From Enhydrobacter aerosaccus (lineage in GTDB: Bacteria; Pseudomonadota; Alphaproteobacteria; Reyranellales; Reyranellaceae), in the NCBI RefSeq assembly GCF_900167455.1, contig NZ_FUWJ01000001.1, positions 1,798,001 through 1,862,000 on the forward strand: a DNA stretch of 64,000 nucleotides, written 5' to 3'. The stretch's first letter is position 1; each line of letters begins with the position of its first letter. Of the stretch, positions 35,362 through 45,000 are shown piece by piece. The notes beneath the pieces were generated by a model. It saw nothing but the letters and a program-made list of their open reading frames with translations. It did not search any database and had not been told where the DNA came from. The position numbers and the translations under genes were made by a program.

Positions 35362-37557
35362 TCAGTTGGTCGTCACCACTCGTACGGGCCCTCGCCGCGC
35401 GAGGACGTCGACGACGACATGCTGACCGGATCGCCGTACCGCGACATCGGCCACGTCATCACCAATCGACAGATTGCGGAGGAGGACCTCATTCAGAAAG
35501 GCCGGCATCATCGGCTCTTCGAAGGTGATCCGCCTTTCACCAGGGTCGAAGCCGAGCCCAAGACAGATCTGCAGCATATAAAGCGGCGCCGCAGCCGCCC
35601 AGGCTTGCGGCGTGCAAGCCACGGGATAAAAGGTTGGGCCCCGCGTGCGCTGGCGTGGAAATCCGCAGAACAGTTCGGGAAGCCGCCTGAGGTCGATGTA
35701 GCTGGAAGCCGCGAACACGCCTTCGAAGATTCGGGCCGCTTCGCGTCGAAACCCGTAGCGCGCAAATCCGGCTGCGACGAGAGCATTGTCATGGGGCCAG
35801 ACCGAACCGTTATGATAACTCATCGGATTGTAGCGGGCTTCCGTCGACGCAACCGTGCGCACACCCCATCCGCAGAACGACGATGCCGCCATCAGGCTGC
35901 GCACGACCGGTTCCGCCCGGTTGGGTAATGCGACGCCGGTCCATAGCGCGTGACCTGCGTTGGACGTGCGAACGCGACACAAGCGCTTGTCGCCATCGAG
36001 CGCCAGTCCATAAGTGCCAAGCTCTTCATCGAAGAAGTGGGCGTCATATGCTTCGCGCAGCCTGTGCGCGCGCGCCTCATACTCCGTCTCACGCAGGGCG
36101 TGCCCCAACTGCTCCGCAATCTTGGCGCCAGCGCACCACGCGCCGTAGACATAGGCTTGCACCTCGACAAGTGCGACAGGGCCCTTGGCAAACGTTCCAT
36201 CGGCGTGAAAAACTGAATCGTAACTGTCCTTCCAACCTTGATTGATCAACCCCTCGGACGTCTGTCTGTGATATTCCACGAAGCCGTCGCCGTCGCGATC
36301 ACCGTATTGCTCAATCCATGTGAGGGCCGCCTCGATGTGTGGCCATAGGCGACGAATGGTAACGAGGTCGCCGGTGCGATCCAGATAGGCGCCGGCGAGC
36401 ACGACAAAGAGCGGCGTTGAATCGACACTGCCGTAGTATCGCCGGAACGGCACCTCGCCGAGTTCAGCCATCTCGCCTACTCGCACTTCATGTAGAATCT
36501 TGCCCGGTTCGGCGTCGGCCAAGGGATCGCTGCTGGTCGCCTGATGGGCAGCCAGATGCAACAGGACGCCACGCGCTAGCGCGGGATCAAGCCAGAGTGT
36601 TTGCAACGCGGTGATCAGGGCGTCGCGGCCGAAGACGGTCGAAAACCAGGGAATACCGGCATATGGAAGAGGTCCCTCGGGCGTATCCGTCGTCAGCATA
36701 TAAAGATCGGAAACGCTGCGCCGCACGGCCTCGTTGAAAATCTCATTGGATGTCGCGATCGATGCGGCCCGCGAGGAGGAACTCCGTAGTGCGCGGCGCG
36801 CATCACGCAGAGCGCTGAAAAATGCGCGGCGTGGCGGGTGGTTCACGCCCTCGGAGCCGCAGTTGATTTCCAGAAAGAGCGAGCGGGATTCTCTGGGCGC
36901 GATCGCGACCGTGAAGAGCGCACTCCTTCCGGTTAGCCGGGCTGGAGCGGGATCGAATGACAACGTGGTGCTTCGCTGTCGATGATCGAGTCCAATGTAG
37001 CTCAATGTCACGCGGTTCGTGGAAACTTCCGGAGACTGCATTACGCCCCGACGCTCACGGCGCGTGCCACGCACCTCGAAGATGTCCGCGAAATCGGCAT
37101 CGAAGGCAATCTCGATGGCGAGGCGCCGCGGACGCTCGTCGAAATTGCGCACGACCAATCGCTCGAAGCAGGTCGCGTTCCACAACAATCGCGACCGACG
37201 AATATGGACGAGATCGTGCGGAAGGCTCAGGCGCCCGTTGCTGTCATAGATGTCAGGGTTGGTCAGGTCACATGTAAGCGTGGCATTGTCATCGCGAAGG
37301 GTGGACGACAACAGCATTGGCCGCGTCCCCGCAATGGTCAGATAAAGGTGCGACAGATGTCGCGTGTCGCGGTGAAAGAGCCCCTCGGGACTTCCTGGTC
37401 CTGAGAGGGCATCGCCGTTGTGGTCAAACACGGCGAAAGTGTCGCCGTGTTTTAACGTGCGAGGCCGCCGCTCCTGCAGGGAGGTAGTCGCGGGTATAAA
37501 GAATTGCGCCAACGGCGCGGTTCCGGCGCCCGCCGGCACCGGAACGTGTGCCGTCAT
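35362..37557 (-). CDS. Glycogen debranching-type enzyme (amylo-alpha-1,6-glucosidase family)
   Basis: A 731-residue soluble protein. The N-terminal beta domain (about 20-240: RTLKHGDTFAVFDHNGD, then GLFHRDTRHLSHLYL) is followed by an (alpha/alpha)6 catalytic barrel. The barrel shows GIPWFSTVFGRDALITALQTLWLDP, YYGSVDSTPLFVVLAGAYLDRTGD, GWKDSYDSVFHADG and HNGSVWPHDNALVAAGFARYG. This matches bacterial amylo-alpha-1,6-glucosidase-like proteins acting on glycogen or other glucans. The ATG at 37557 has GGGGAGAG upstream; 37584/37587 are alternatives. The neighbouring glycosyltransferase 38 bases upstream forms an operon with it. Confidence 0.88.
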   Translation of the reverse strand: MTAHVPVPAGAGTAPLAQFFIPATTSLQERRPRTLKHGDTFAVFDHNGDALSGPGSPEGLFHRDTRHLSHLYLTIAGTRPMLLSSTLRDDNATLTCDLTNPDIYDSNGRLSLPHDLVHIRRSRLLWNATCFERLVVRNFDERPRRLAIEIAFDADFADIFEVRGTRRERRGVMQSPEVSTNRVTLSYIGLDHRQRSTTLSFDPAPARLTGRSALFTVAIAPRESRSLFLEINCGSEGVNHPPRRAFFSALRDARRALRSSSSRAASIATSNEIFNEAVRRSVSDLYMLTTDTPEGPLPYAGIPWFSTVFGRDALITALQTLWLDPALARGVLLHLAAHQATSSDPLADAEPGKILHEVRVGEMAELGEVPFRRYYGSVDSTPLFVVLAGAYLDRTGDLVTIRRLWPHIEAALTWIEQYGDRDGDGFVEYHRQTSEGLINQGWKDSYDSVFHADGTFAKGPVALVEVQAYVYGAWCAGAKIAEQLGHALRETEYEARAHRLREAYDAHFFDEELGTYGLALDGDKRLCRVRTSNAGHALWTGVALPNRAEPVVRSLMAASSFCGWGVRTVASTEARYNPMSYHNGSVWPHDNALVAAGFARYGFRREAARIFEGVFAASSYIDLRRLPELFCGFPRQRTRGPTFYPVACTPQAWAAAAPLYMLQICLGLGFDPGERRITFEEPMMPAFLNEVLLRNLSIGDDVADVAVRRSGQHVVVDVLARRGPVRVVTTN

Positions 37558-37595
37558 GTTCGACTCTCCCCATGACGTCGTCATCATGAGCTCCG

Positions 37596-38693
37596 TCAGG
37601 CGACTGATTGCAGTCCGACTTCGTCGCCCTGCCGGCGACGAATGCGCGCGGCCTCGGTCCGTGTGCCAGGCAGGCCGCGATAGACGGCGAAGTAGTCCTG
37701 CGCCATACGCTCCACCGTGAAGCGCTTCTCGAAACTCTCGCGCACTTTGCTGCGGTCCAGCGTCTCCACTTTGGCGAGCGCCTCTACTGCCTCGTCCAGC
37801 GTCTTGACGATGAAGCCGGATTTGCCGGGAGTGATTACCTCCGGCACCGAGCCGCACCGGAAGGCGATCACTGGCGTGCCGCAGGCCATGGCCTCGATCA
37901 TCACCAGCCCAAACGGCTCCGGCCAGTCGATCGGGAAGAGCAACGCCCGCGCGTTGCCGAGGAATTCCGCTTTCTGCGATTCATTGATCTCGCCGATGTA
38001 TTCGACGTTCGGATGGGCCGCGACCATCGGCGCGACGGTCTCATTCCAGTAGGCCTGGTCGACGCGGTCGATCTTGGCAGCGATCTTGAGCTTCATGCCG
38101 GCGCGTGCGGCTATCTCGATGGCGCGGTCCGGCCCCTTCTCGGGCGATATCCGTCCCAGGAAGGCAAGGTAGTCTCCTTTCGGATTGGCCCGGAAAGGCA
38201 GCAGGTCTCGCGGTAGGCCATGATAGACGTTGCCAACCCAGTTGATGGGGCGCGCCAGCGGACGGCGCTGATCACGCGAGATCGAGACCAGCGGGATCTC
38301 CGGAAACGCGGCGTAGAACGGCTTCAAATCAGGAAGGTCGAGGCGTCCATGCAGTGTCGTGACAGTGCGGTCGGCAATGTCGCGGATCACTGGGAAGTGC
38401 AGCAGGTCGATGTGGAAGTGCAGGACGTCGAAGTCGTCCGCCTGCTCGCGGACCGAGTCGAGCATCATCACATGATACGGCATGTGGTCCTTGACGGAGG
38501 GATTAAGGCGAAGCGCCATGTCGGAACAGCGAACGAGCTTTGCCTTTGTTCGTGAATCTCCGCTGGCGAACAACGTCACCTCATGCCCCTGTCGGACCAA
38601 TTCCTCGGTGAGGTAGGAGACGATCCGCTCGGTGCCCCCATAGAGCTGAGGTGGACAGCATTCCGCGAGCGGTGCGATCTGGGCGATTTTCAT
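37596..38693 (-). CDS. Glycosyltransferase family 4 protein
   Basis: A 365-residue GT-B glycosyltransferase: N-terminal MKIAQIAPLAECCPPQLYGGTERIVSYLTEELVRQGHEVTLFASGDS, then VYHGLPRDLLPF, LAFLGRISPEKGPDRAIEIA and the donor-site block PIDWPEPFGLVMIEAMACGTPVIAFRCGSVPEVI. These enzymes move sugar from a nucleotide donor; acceptor unknown. AGGAGGTGG precedes the ATG at 38693. With the downstream debranching-type enzyme it suggests glucan or trehalose-like carbohydrate handling under stress, which is an inference. Confidence 0.9.
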   Translation of the reverse strand: MKIAQIAPLAECCPPQLYGGTERIVSYLTEELVRQGHEVTLFASGDSRTKAKLVRCSDMALRLNPSVKDHMPYHVMMLDSVREQADDFDVLHFHIDLLHFPVIRDIADRTVTTLHGRLDLPDLKPFYAAFPEIPLVSISRDQRRPLARPINWVGNVYHGLPRDLLPFRANPKGDYLAFLGRISPEKGPDRAIEIAARAGMKLKIAAKIDRVDQAYWNETVAPMVAAHPNVEYIGEINESQKAEFLGNARALLFPIDWPEPFGLVMIEAMACGTPVIAFRCGSVPEVITPGKSGFIVKTLDEAVEALAKVETLDRSKVRESFEKRFTVERMAQDYFAVYRGLPGTRTEAARIRRRQGDEVGLQSVA

Positions 38694-38799
38694 GGGTACC
38701 ACCTCCTCAAATGAGCGAAGCATCGACAAGGGACGCGCGGCCAGGTGGCCCGCGCGGCCCGTCGCTGTTCCTGTCGGACACAGCCGATGATAGGGAGAA

Positions 38800-38826
38800 C
38801 GAGACCCGCATAAGCTGCGGGTCTCG
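38800..38826 (-). terminator. Hairpin after groEL, probable terminator
   Basis: CGAGACCCGCA and TGCGGGTCTCG are perfect 11-base arms around a 5-base loop. It begins 6 bases past the groEL stop. The downstream T-run on the minus strand is weak (TTCTCCC), so termination may be partial or the hairpin may protect the 3' end. Confidence 0.7.
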
Positions 38827-38832
38827 TAAGTG

Positions 38833-40464
<1,632 letters not shown>

Positions 40465-40512
40465 TTAAACCTCCTTCCTTCAGCAATCAGACGATGGTGG
40501 ATGACTTTCCCG

Positions 40513-40827
40513 TTAGGCTGCTTTCTTGAGCGTTCCAGCGTGCTCGACGACCCCGAGAATGTCGCTCTCCTTCATGATCAACAATTCCTCGCCGTCGATC
40601 TTGATCTCGGTGCCGGACCATTTGCCGAACAGGACGCGATCACCGGCTTTCACATCGAGGGGAACGAGTTCACCCTTCTCGTTGCGCGCGCCGGGACCGG
40701 CGGCAACAATCTCGCCCTCCTGCGGCTTTTCCTTTGCAGTGTCTGGAATGATGATACCCCCTGCGGTCTTCTCCTCGGCATCGAGGCGGCGCACGACGAC
40801 ACGGTCATGCAGTGGGCGGAAATGCAT
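40513..40827 (-). CDS. groES: Co-chaperonin GroES
   Basis: A 104-residue protein with the GroES fold: [46 protein letters not shown], then [28 protein letters not shown]. It caps GroEL. It is the first gene of the groESL operon, with a CIRCE element and an RpoH-type promoter upstream. Confidence 0.97.
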   Translation of the reverse strand: MHFRPLHDRVVVRRLDAEEKTAGGIIIPDTAKEKPQEGEIVAAGPGARNEKGELVPLDVKAGDRVLFGKWSGTEIKIDGEELLIMKESDILGVVEHAGTLKKAA

Positions 40828-40897
40828 GCAATCCTCCTTGCTCAGGTCAGCGATGTCATAAGACGCAAACCGGCGTCGCCGGCTGGCGCGAAAATCG

Positions 40898-40926
40898 AGC
40901 TAGGATCGGAAAAAATCGAGTTCAAG
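40898..40926 (-). promoter_or_regulatory. RpoH (sigma-32)-type promoter of groESL
   Basis: On the minus strand CTTGAA (40926-40921) is followed by 16 bases and CCTAGCT (40904-40898), close to the alphaproteobacterial sigma-32 consensus CTTGAA-N16-CCTATAT. The start would fall near 40890, giving a leader of about 60 bases before groES. Confidence 0.6.
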
Positions 40927-40943
40927 AGGTCGACGGAAAAAAA

Positions 40944-40970
40944 TTGGCACTCCGCGCCTTGGAGCGCCAA
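40944..40970. promoter_or_regulatory. CIRCE element (HrcA operator) upstream of groES
   Basis: TTGGCACTC-N9-GAGCGCCAA (40944-40952 and 40962-40970) matches the CIRCE consensus TTAGCACTC-N9-GAGTGCTAA with compensating changes that keep the dyad. HrcA binds such sites to repress groESL. It lies about 18 bases upstream of the RpoH-type -35 and downstream of an A+T-rich stretch (40985-41005) that could be a vegetative promoter. Confidence 0.85.
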
Positions 40971-41174
40971 TGCACGTTAATGCATTGATATATTTATATT
41001 TTTCTATCCAGCGTTTGACCCCAAAGGTTGAACCGCAGGGCCCTGCCGTAAAAGCCTGCCCTCTTGAAGCAAAAAATGGTCCTACCAAAATCATCGCCGA
41101 TTGCCGGAGCCGATGCCGGTCCCGAGCGGCTCCTGGCACTCTTAGGAAAGGAGCATTGGAATCAGGAGATCGCT

Positions 41175-41516
41175 ATGGTGGGAACGAGCAAGTACGCGAC
41201 ATCGCCGTCTCATCTCAGCACCGACGATCCGCATCTCGATCGGCTTTTGAACCCGGCGCAGTTCTACAAACATCCGCGCGAGATCATCGACGATCCGCAC
41301 CTTGGTCTTTCGGAGAAGCGGGCCATTCTTTCGTCCTGGGCGTCGGACGCCTGCGCGGTCGAGTCCATGCCAGCCTTGCGTCAAATCCCTGGTACCCCTG
41401 CGCCGGTGTCGTTCGACGACGTCATGGACGCACTGCGCCGACTGGACGATTTCGCTCGGCCCGCTGCCAGGGCGCGAACATTTCCAGCGGACAACACCAG
41501 CCGTCCGACCACGTGA
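41175..41516 (+). CDS. Conserved hypothetical protein next to groESL
   Basis: A 113-residue soluble acidic protein starting MVGTSKYATSPSHLSTDDPHLDRLLNPAQFYKHPREIIDDPHLGLSEKRAILSSWASDACAVE. The stretch DPHLGLSEKRAILSSWASDACAV is typical of small uncharacterised proteins found beside heat-shock genes in rhizobia and relatives. AGGAG lies 6 bases before the ATG at 41175; the longer frame to 41064 is unlikely. It is followed 34 bases later by an Usg-family gene, so the two probably form an operon divergent from groESL. Confidence 0.7.
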   Translation: MVGTSKYATSPSHLSTDDPHLDRLLNPAQFYKHPREIIDDPHLGLSEKRAILSSWASDACAVESMPALRQIPGTPAPVSFDDVMDALRRLDDFARPAARARTFPADNTSRPTT

Positions 41517-41550
41517 CGCATCAAGCCGCAACTTTGGAGGACCGGAACCA

Positions 41551-41823
41551 ATGGCTGCGAGCCGGGAGTTTTTGCTCCAACTGCAAGGCTATGGATTGAC
41601 CACCGCGGAAATCCACTACCATTTGCCGGACCACCCGGCTTTCCTACAACTCTATGTCTGGCAGGATTACGATACGGCGCCGGACTTCCCGACGCTCCAT
41701 GGCTTCCTTGACTATTGGCGGCGCGAACTCGACGGCGCGCTGCACTCGGTCAGGGTCGCGCACCGGCGGCTGATCCGGCCGGCCGAATGGCGGGCGGTTG
41801 ACGGCGTCATCGTCATTCATTGA
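41551..41823 (+). CDS. usg: Usg-family protein
   Basis: A 90-residue protein matching the alphaproteobacterial Usg family: REFLLQLQGYGLTTAEIHYHLPDHPAFLQLYVWQDYDTAPDFPTLHGFLDYWRRELDGALHSVRVAH, with C-terminal WRAVDGVIVIH. The family is named for a gene upstream of trpF in some alphaproteobacteria; its biochemical role is unknown. GGAGG lies 12 bases before the ATG at 41551. Its presence supports an alphaproteobacterial source. Here it is in a stress-gene setting. Confidence 0.85.
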   Translation: MAASREFLLQLQGYGLTTAEIHYHLPDHPAFLQLYVWQDYDTAPDFPTLHGFLDYWRRELDGALHSVRVAHRRLIRPAEWRAVDGVIVIH

Positions 41824-42084
41824 CCTGACGCCGCTGTCGCACCTTTTTCATCATCTCGAGACATTTCCTCGAGCGTCGCCTTGGTGGCGATGATCTGGCG
41901 ATGATGATTCTCCTCGACAGGGACCGACGACTGAGAGGACGTCTTCGCACGTGAGGCTGGCTGAGCAGGCTACAGACGGCCGCAACACAAAGAGCGCGGT
42001 TAATTGCCGGGACGGCGATTCAGCGGCGGCCCGACGAACGGCAGGGGCAAGTGGCTTCAAATGCTTTCGACGACGGGCAGGCCC

Positions 42085-42112
42085 CTTGACGCCGCGAACA
42101 GCTTTCCTAAAT
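42085..42112 (+). promoter_or_regulatory. RpoH (sigma-32)-type promoter of the hsp20 operon
   Basis: CTTGAC (42085-42090), 15 bases, then CCTAAAT (42106-42112) is close to the alphaproteobacterial sigma-32 consensus CTTGAA-N16-CCTATAT. A start near 42120 would give a leader of about 95 bases holding the ROSE-like element. The rest of 41824-42084 shows no gene on either strand that I can support. Confidence 0.55.
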
Positions 42113-42118
42113 CGCAAA

Positions 42119-42214
42119 TCGCCGATCGCCCCGTCGGGGATCGGCAAAGTCCAAAGGGGGCGTCGGCTCTTTGGGCGCCCCTCGTATCCATGTTGCTCAA
42201 TGGAGGATGTGGCT
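42119..42214 (+). ncRNA. ROSE-like RNA thermometer in the hsp20 leader
   Basis: The leader can fold into successive hairpins: GCCGAT..CCCCG/CGGGG..ATCGGC (42121-42145), GGGGCG/CGCCCC (42157-42181) and a last small stem TCCAT/ATGGA (42187-42204). That last stem includes TTGCTC (42193-42198) facing the ribosome site GGAGGA (42202-42207). The TTGCT-AATGGAGGA arrangement before the ATG is the hallmark of ROSE elements, which block translation of small heat-shock genes at low temperature in rhizobia. Confidence 0.7.
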
Positions 42215-42679
42215 ATGAGAGACTTCGATCTCACACCCATCTGGCGATCGACCGTCGGTTTTGATCGCCTCGTCGATCTCATCGACGATTCGCTCCGGTT
42301 GGCGGGCGAGGACAATTACCCGCCCTACAACATCGCGCGGACCGGTGAGGACAACTATCGCATCACGCTGGCTCTGGCTGGCTTCAAGCCGGAGGAGATC
42401 ACCGTCACGGCGGAGCAGAACATGCTGACCGTGGAAGGCCGCAAGGCCGAGAAGGATGATCGCGAATACCTCTACCACGGCATCTCCGGGCGTCCGTTCC
42501 GGCGCCACTTCAACCTCGCCGACTACATCGAGGTGAAGGGCGCCTCGTTCGAGGACGGGCTCCTGCAGGTCGACCTGGTGCGCGAGTTGCCGGAAGCCAT
42601 GAAGCCGCGCCGGATCGCGGTCAAATCGGGGCCTTCCCGCGGCGAACCCCAGCAAATCGAGCAGAAGCAAGCGGCCTGA
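42215..42679 (+). CDS. Small heat-shock protein, Hsp20/IbpA family (copy 1)
   Basis: A 154-residue protein: MRDFDLTPIWRSTVGFDRLVDLIDDSLRL, then the alpha-crystallin domain NYPPYNIARTGEDNYRITLALAGFKPEEITVTAEQNMLTVEGRK, FRRHFNLADYIEVKGASFEDGLLQVDLVRELPE and a C-terminal RRIAV (IXI-like) motif. This is the class A IbpA-like type of rhizobia. It holds unfolding proteins for refolding. The ATG at 42215 has GGAGG at 8 bases; an in-frame ATG at 42200 lies in the thermometer stem. Confidence 0.95.
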   Translation: MRDFDLTPIWRSTVGFDRLVDLIDDSLRLAGEDNYPPYNIARTGEDNYRITLALAGFKPEEITVTAEQNMLTVEGRKAEKDDREYLYHGISGRPFRRHFNLADYIEVKGASFEDGLLQVDLVRELPEAMKPRRIAVKSGPSRGEPQQIEQKQAA

Positions 42680-42713
42680 TCGGAAGTCCGATCGGGCCGG
42701 CTGGAGGTGGTCT

Positions 42714-42733
42714 CGCGTGGCCCTGGCCACGCG
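42714..42733. repeat. Perfect hairpin between the two hsp20 genes
   Basis: CGCGTGGCC-CT-GGCCACGCG forms a very strong 9-base stem with a 2-base loop, 34 bases past the first hsp20 stop. There is no T-run after it. It could reduce read-through or stabilise the upstream message. A smaller GATCGG-AAGT-CCGATC hairpin precedes it at about 42679-42694. Confidence 0.6.
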
Positions 42734-42785
42734 CGCCGCCCGTTTGAGATAGGAGAAAGGACACAACTGAGAAAGGAGGCACAAC

Positions 42786-43286
42786 ATGAGCATGAGAGAT
42801 CTCATTCCCTGGAACCGCAGCAGTAGCGTTCCGGTGCAGCGCGGAGAGGAAGGCACGCCCTTCCTGACTTTGCATCGTGAGATGAACCGCTTGTTCGACG
42901 ACGTCTTCCGCGGGTTCGACCTCAGCCCCTTCCGCTTCGACCGCGTGTTCGACCGTGTCGGGTCGTGGCCGAGCATCGAGGTGAGCGAGAACGACAAAGA
43001 GGTGCGGGTCACGGCCGAGCTCCCTGGCCTCGAGGAAAAAGACGTCGAAGTGCAGCTGTCGAACGGCGTGCTCGTCATCAAGGGCGAGAAGAAGACCGAG
43101 ACGGCGGACAATGACAGGCTGTTCAGCGAGCGTTTCTGCGGCCGGTTCGAGCGGCGCATCCCCGTCAATGACATCGACGAGGACAAGGTGAGCGCGTCGT
43201 TCCGCAACGGAGAGCTCGTCATTACCCTGCCGAGATCGGCCGAGGCGCAACGCAACGTGAAGCGCATCGCAATCAACGGCAAGTAA
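42786..43286 (+). CDS. Small heat-shock protein, Hsp20 family (copy 2)
   Basis: A 166-residue protein of the class B type: MSMRDLIPWNRSSSVPVQRGEEGTPFLTLHREMNRLFDDVFRGFDL, then WPSIEVSENDKEVRVTAELPGLEEKDVEVQLSNGVLVIKGEKK, FERRIPVNDIDEDKVSASFRNGELVITLPRS and a C-terminal KRIAI motif. GGAGG precedes the ATG (AAAGGAGGCACAAC). Two different Hsp20s in tandem suggest mixed oligomers. It is 106 bases downstream of copy 1 and probably shares its heat-shock promoter. Confidence 0.95.
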   Translation: MSMRDLIPWNRSSSVPVQRGEEGTPFLTLHREMNRLFDDVFRGFDLSPFRFDRVFDRVGSWPSIEVSENDKEVRVTAELPGLEEKDVEVQLSNGVLVIKGEKKTETADNDRLFSERFCGRFERRIPVNDIDEDKVSASFRNGELVITLPRSAEAQRNVKRIAINGK

Positions 43287-43355
43287 AACAGAGAGGAGAC
43301 TTCGGCGGGCGGGAGCTCGCGCGCTCCCGCCGCCACCTCTGCGAAGGCGGAAGCA

Positions 43356-44330
43356 ATGTTGAAGCTAGTCGGGAGCCAACGCGAGGATCTGACTGGGCGC
43401 GTCAGCACGTCGAAGCCGCCATTGACGGTCTCTTCGGTGTTTCCTGATGATGCGGTCGCGGTGATCTACCGGCCCGCCCGCTCCGCTATGACATCAGGCA
43501 AGGCGAACACGCGGCATTGGACGCTCCGCTTCGAGCGACGGACGCCGCCCTTTATCGAACCGCTCATGGGTTGGACCGGCGGGGACGATCCGCTTACTCA
43601 GGTCGAACTGACTTTTCCGACCCGGGAAGTTGCCGTGGGCTATGCGGAACGGCAGGGCCTCACCTTTATCGTCCATGGTCAAGATCATGCCCGCCACGGT
43701 CAAGATCATGCCCGCCATGCGCCGCTGGATCGCAGCACCGATGAGGTCTGCGAGGATCGGGCACGACCAGTCGATACCCCTCTTGCCTTTCGTCCAAGCA
43801 GCAAGCAGCGGGGACCGTCAGGCCGCATAGGAGACCGTATGGCACGGATCACAACCATCGACTGCGAACGGGTCGTACCGAACCGCTTCGAGCTTGTGCT
43901 GCTCGCTGCGGCGCGCGCCCGTGCGTTGAGCCACGGGGACACACCGCACGTGTCGCTGGACGGGGACAAGCCGACCGTCACCGCACTTCGCGAGATTGCC
44001 GCCGGAGCAGTCGATCCGACCTGGCTCCGCCAATGGTTGCTAAACTTGCAGCGCGACGATGCCGAGGAAGAAGACGGACTCGACAATCCGAGTGGAACGG
44101 TCGGGTCGTCCGCCAATGAGTCTCGTGGTGCCGCTAGCGCGGAAGCTGACGACACCACTCCAACAGCTTCCCCCGGAAGCATCGCTAACCACAAAGTGAC
44201 GAAAACGGAGAGAAGTCATGTTCGACAGACTTACGACACTCAACACCAAAGAGAACGTCATCGACATTGCAAACGTCGTCCTCGGCGTGTGCTTGGCGCT
44301 CGCACCCTGGGCGCTGAACTTCACCACTGA
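43356..44330 (+). CDS. Open frame joining an NDUFS4-like domain to an RNA polymerase omega-like domain
   Basis: A 324-codon frame. Residues about 32-105 match the NDUFS4/ETC complex I conserved region ([69 protein letters not shown]). Next comes a short duplication (GQDHARH twice, at about 43676-43720), a linker, and from residue 162 an omega-like sequence ([31 protein letters not shown]). The last 37 codons run out of frame across the SPW gene. Either a real fusion or two genes whose stop was lost; the internal ATG at 43839 has its own AGGAGA. Confidence 0.65.
   Translation: MLKLVGSQREDLTGRVSTSKPPLTVSSVFPDDAVAVIYRPARSAMTSGKANTRHWTLRFERRTPPFIEPLMGWTGGDDPLTQVELTFPTREVAVGYAERQGLTFIVHGQDHARHGQDHARHAPLDRSTDEVCEDRARPVDTPLAFRPSSKQRGPSGRIGDRMARITTIDCERVVPNRFELVLLAAARARALSHGDTPHVSLDGDKPTVTALREIAAGAVDPTWLRQWLLNLQRDDAEEEDGLDNPSGTVGSSANESRGAASAEADDTTPTASPGSIANHKVTKTERSHVRQTYDTQHQRERHRHCKRRPRRVLGARTLGAELHH
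43839..44330 (+). CDS. rpoZ: RNA polymerase omega subunit-like protein (internal start of the preceding frame)
   Basis: From the ATG at 43839 the protein begins [30 protein letters not shown] and continues [21 protein letters not shown], similar to alphaproteobacterial RpoZ ([20 protein letters not shown] and ALREIA). AGGAGA lies 5 bases upstream. The C-terminal half after [11 protein letters not shown] is acidic and Ser/Thr-rich, and the final part overlaps the next gene, which suggests the original stop has been lost. A second omega subunit in a stress island is unusual. Confidence 0.55.
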   Translation: MARITTIDCERVVPNRFELVLLAAARARALSHGDTPHVSLDGDKPTVTALREIAAGAVDPTWLRQWLLNLQRDDAEEEDGLDNPSGTVGSSANESRGAASAEADDTTPTASPGSIANHKVTKTERSHVRQTYDTQHQRERHRHCKRRPRRVLGARTLGAELHH

Positions 44331-44592
44331 CGCTACCGCAGCCTGGAACGCTTGGATCATCGGTGCTGCTATTACACTTGTCGCGCTCGGCGCACTCGTC
44401 GCCTTCACTCAGTGGGAGGAGTGGATCAATCTGGCGCTCGGCGTCTGGGCGGTCATCGCGCCCTGGGTGGCCGCCTTTTCGGAAAACGCAGCTGCGAGGG
44501 GTGTGCACCTCGCAGTCGGCATAGCGGTGGCAGTCCTCGCAGCCGCGCGGCTGTGGTTCGTCCATCGCAACCCACCGCGAGTCACAGCGTGA
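44218..44592 (+). CDS. SPW-repeat membrane protein
   Basis: A 124-residue protein with four membrane helices in two repeats. Each has an (A/S)PW motif: [13 protein letters not shown] near residue 22 and [13 protein letters not shown] near residue 80. SPW-repeat proteins are small membrane proteins of unknown role, often in stress gene groups. GGAGAG lies just before the ATG. The start lies inside the end of the preceding NDUFS4/omega frame. Confidence 0.85.
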   Translation: MFDRLTTLNTKENVIDIANVVLGVCLALAPWALNFTTDATAAWNAWIIGAAITLVALGALVAFTQWEEWINLALGVWAVIAPWVAAFSENAAARGVHLAVGIAVAVLAAARLWFVHRNPPRVTA

Positions 44593-44679
44593 CCCTGTGT
44601 GCGTGCGAGGCCGGCAGTCAATGCCGGTCTCACATGCACGACCTCCAAAGTTAGCAGATACTGCGCTTGGAGAGAGAGA

Positions 44680-45000
44680 ATGACAGATCACATCGAAGCA
44701 ATACAACGACGGCTGGAACGTATGATTGCTGAGGCTGAGTCACGCATATCCGGAAACGGATCGATTCTGAGCTACGGGATGAAGATGCGCCGCGACACGG
44801 CCGAGGAGATCCTGGGTTTCGTCAAGGGCCTTGCTCGGACTGCAGCGACCGATGCGCCGGCCCGGGACTTCGGCTTCGATCCGGTGCAGACTGAACCTTC
44901 GACACGGCGTCCTCCGCTGGAGATGCAAAAGCGGAACGCACAGTGGTTCGACGCCCAATCGATCTCTCCACCTCTAACCGGCAGCGCAGCTTTACCTTGA
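44680..45000 (+). CDS. Small hypothetical protein before the KefB-like gene
   Basis: A 106-residue soluble protein starting MTDHIEAIQRRLERMIAEAESRISG. It has an amphipathic N-terminal helix and a central helix (MKMRRDTAEEILGFVKGLARTA), and no recognised domain. A purine-rich GGAGAGAGAG precedes the ATG at 44680. The 3' end overlaps the GTG start of the antiporter gene by 58 bases, suggesting coupling, though the antiporter could also start at a TTG at 44997. Confidence 0.6.
   Translation: MTDHIEAIQRRLERMIAEAESRISGNGSILSYGMKMRRDTAEEILGFVKGLARTAATDAPARDFGFDPVQTEPSTRRPPLEMQKRNAQWFDAQSISPPLTGSAALP

Noticed and set aside
41851..42315. Minus-strand frame of 154 codons before hsp20
   Set aside because: It overlaps the promoter, the RNA thermometer and the start of hsp20 and has no recognisable features.
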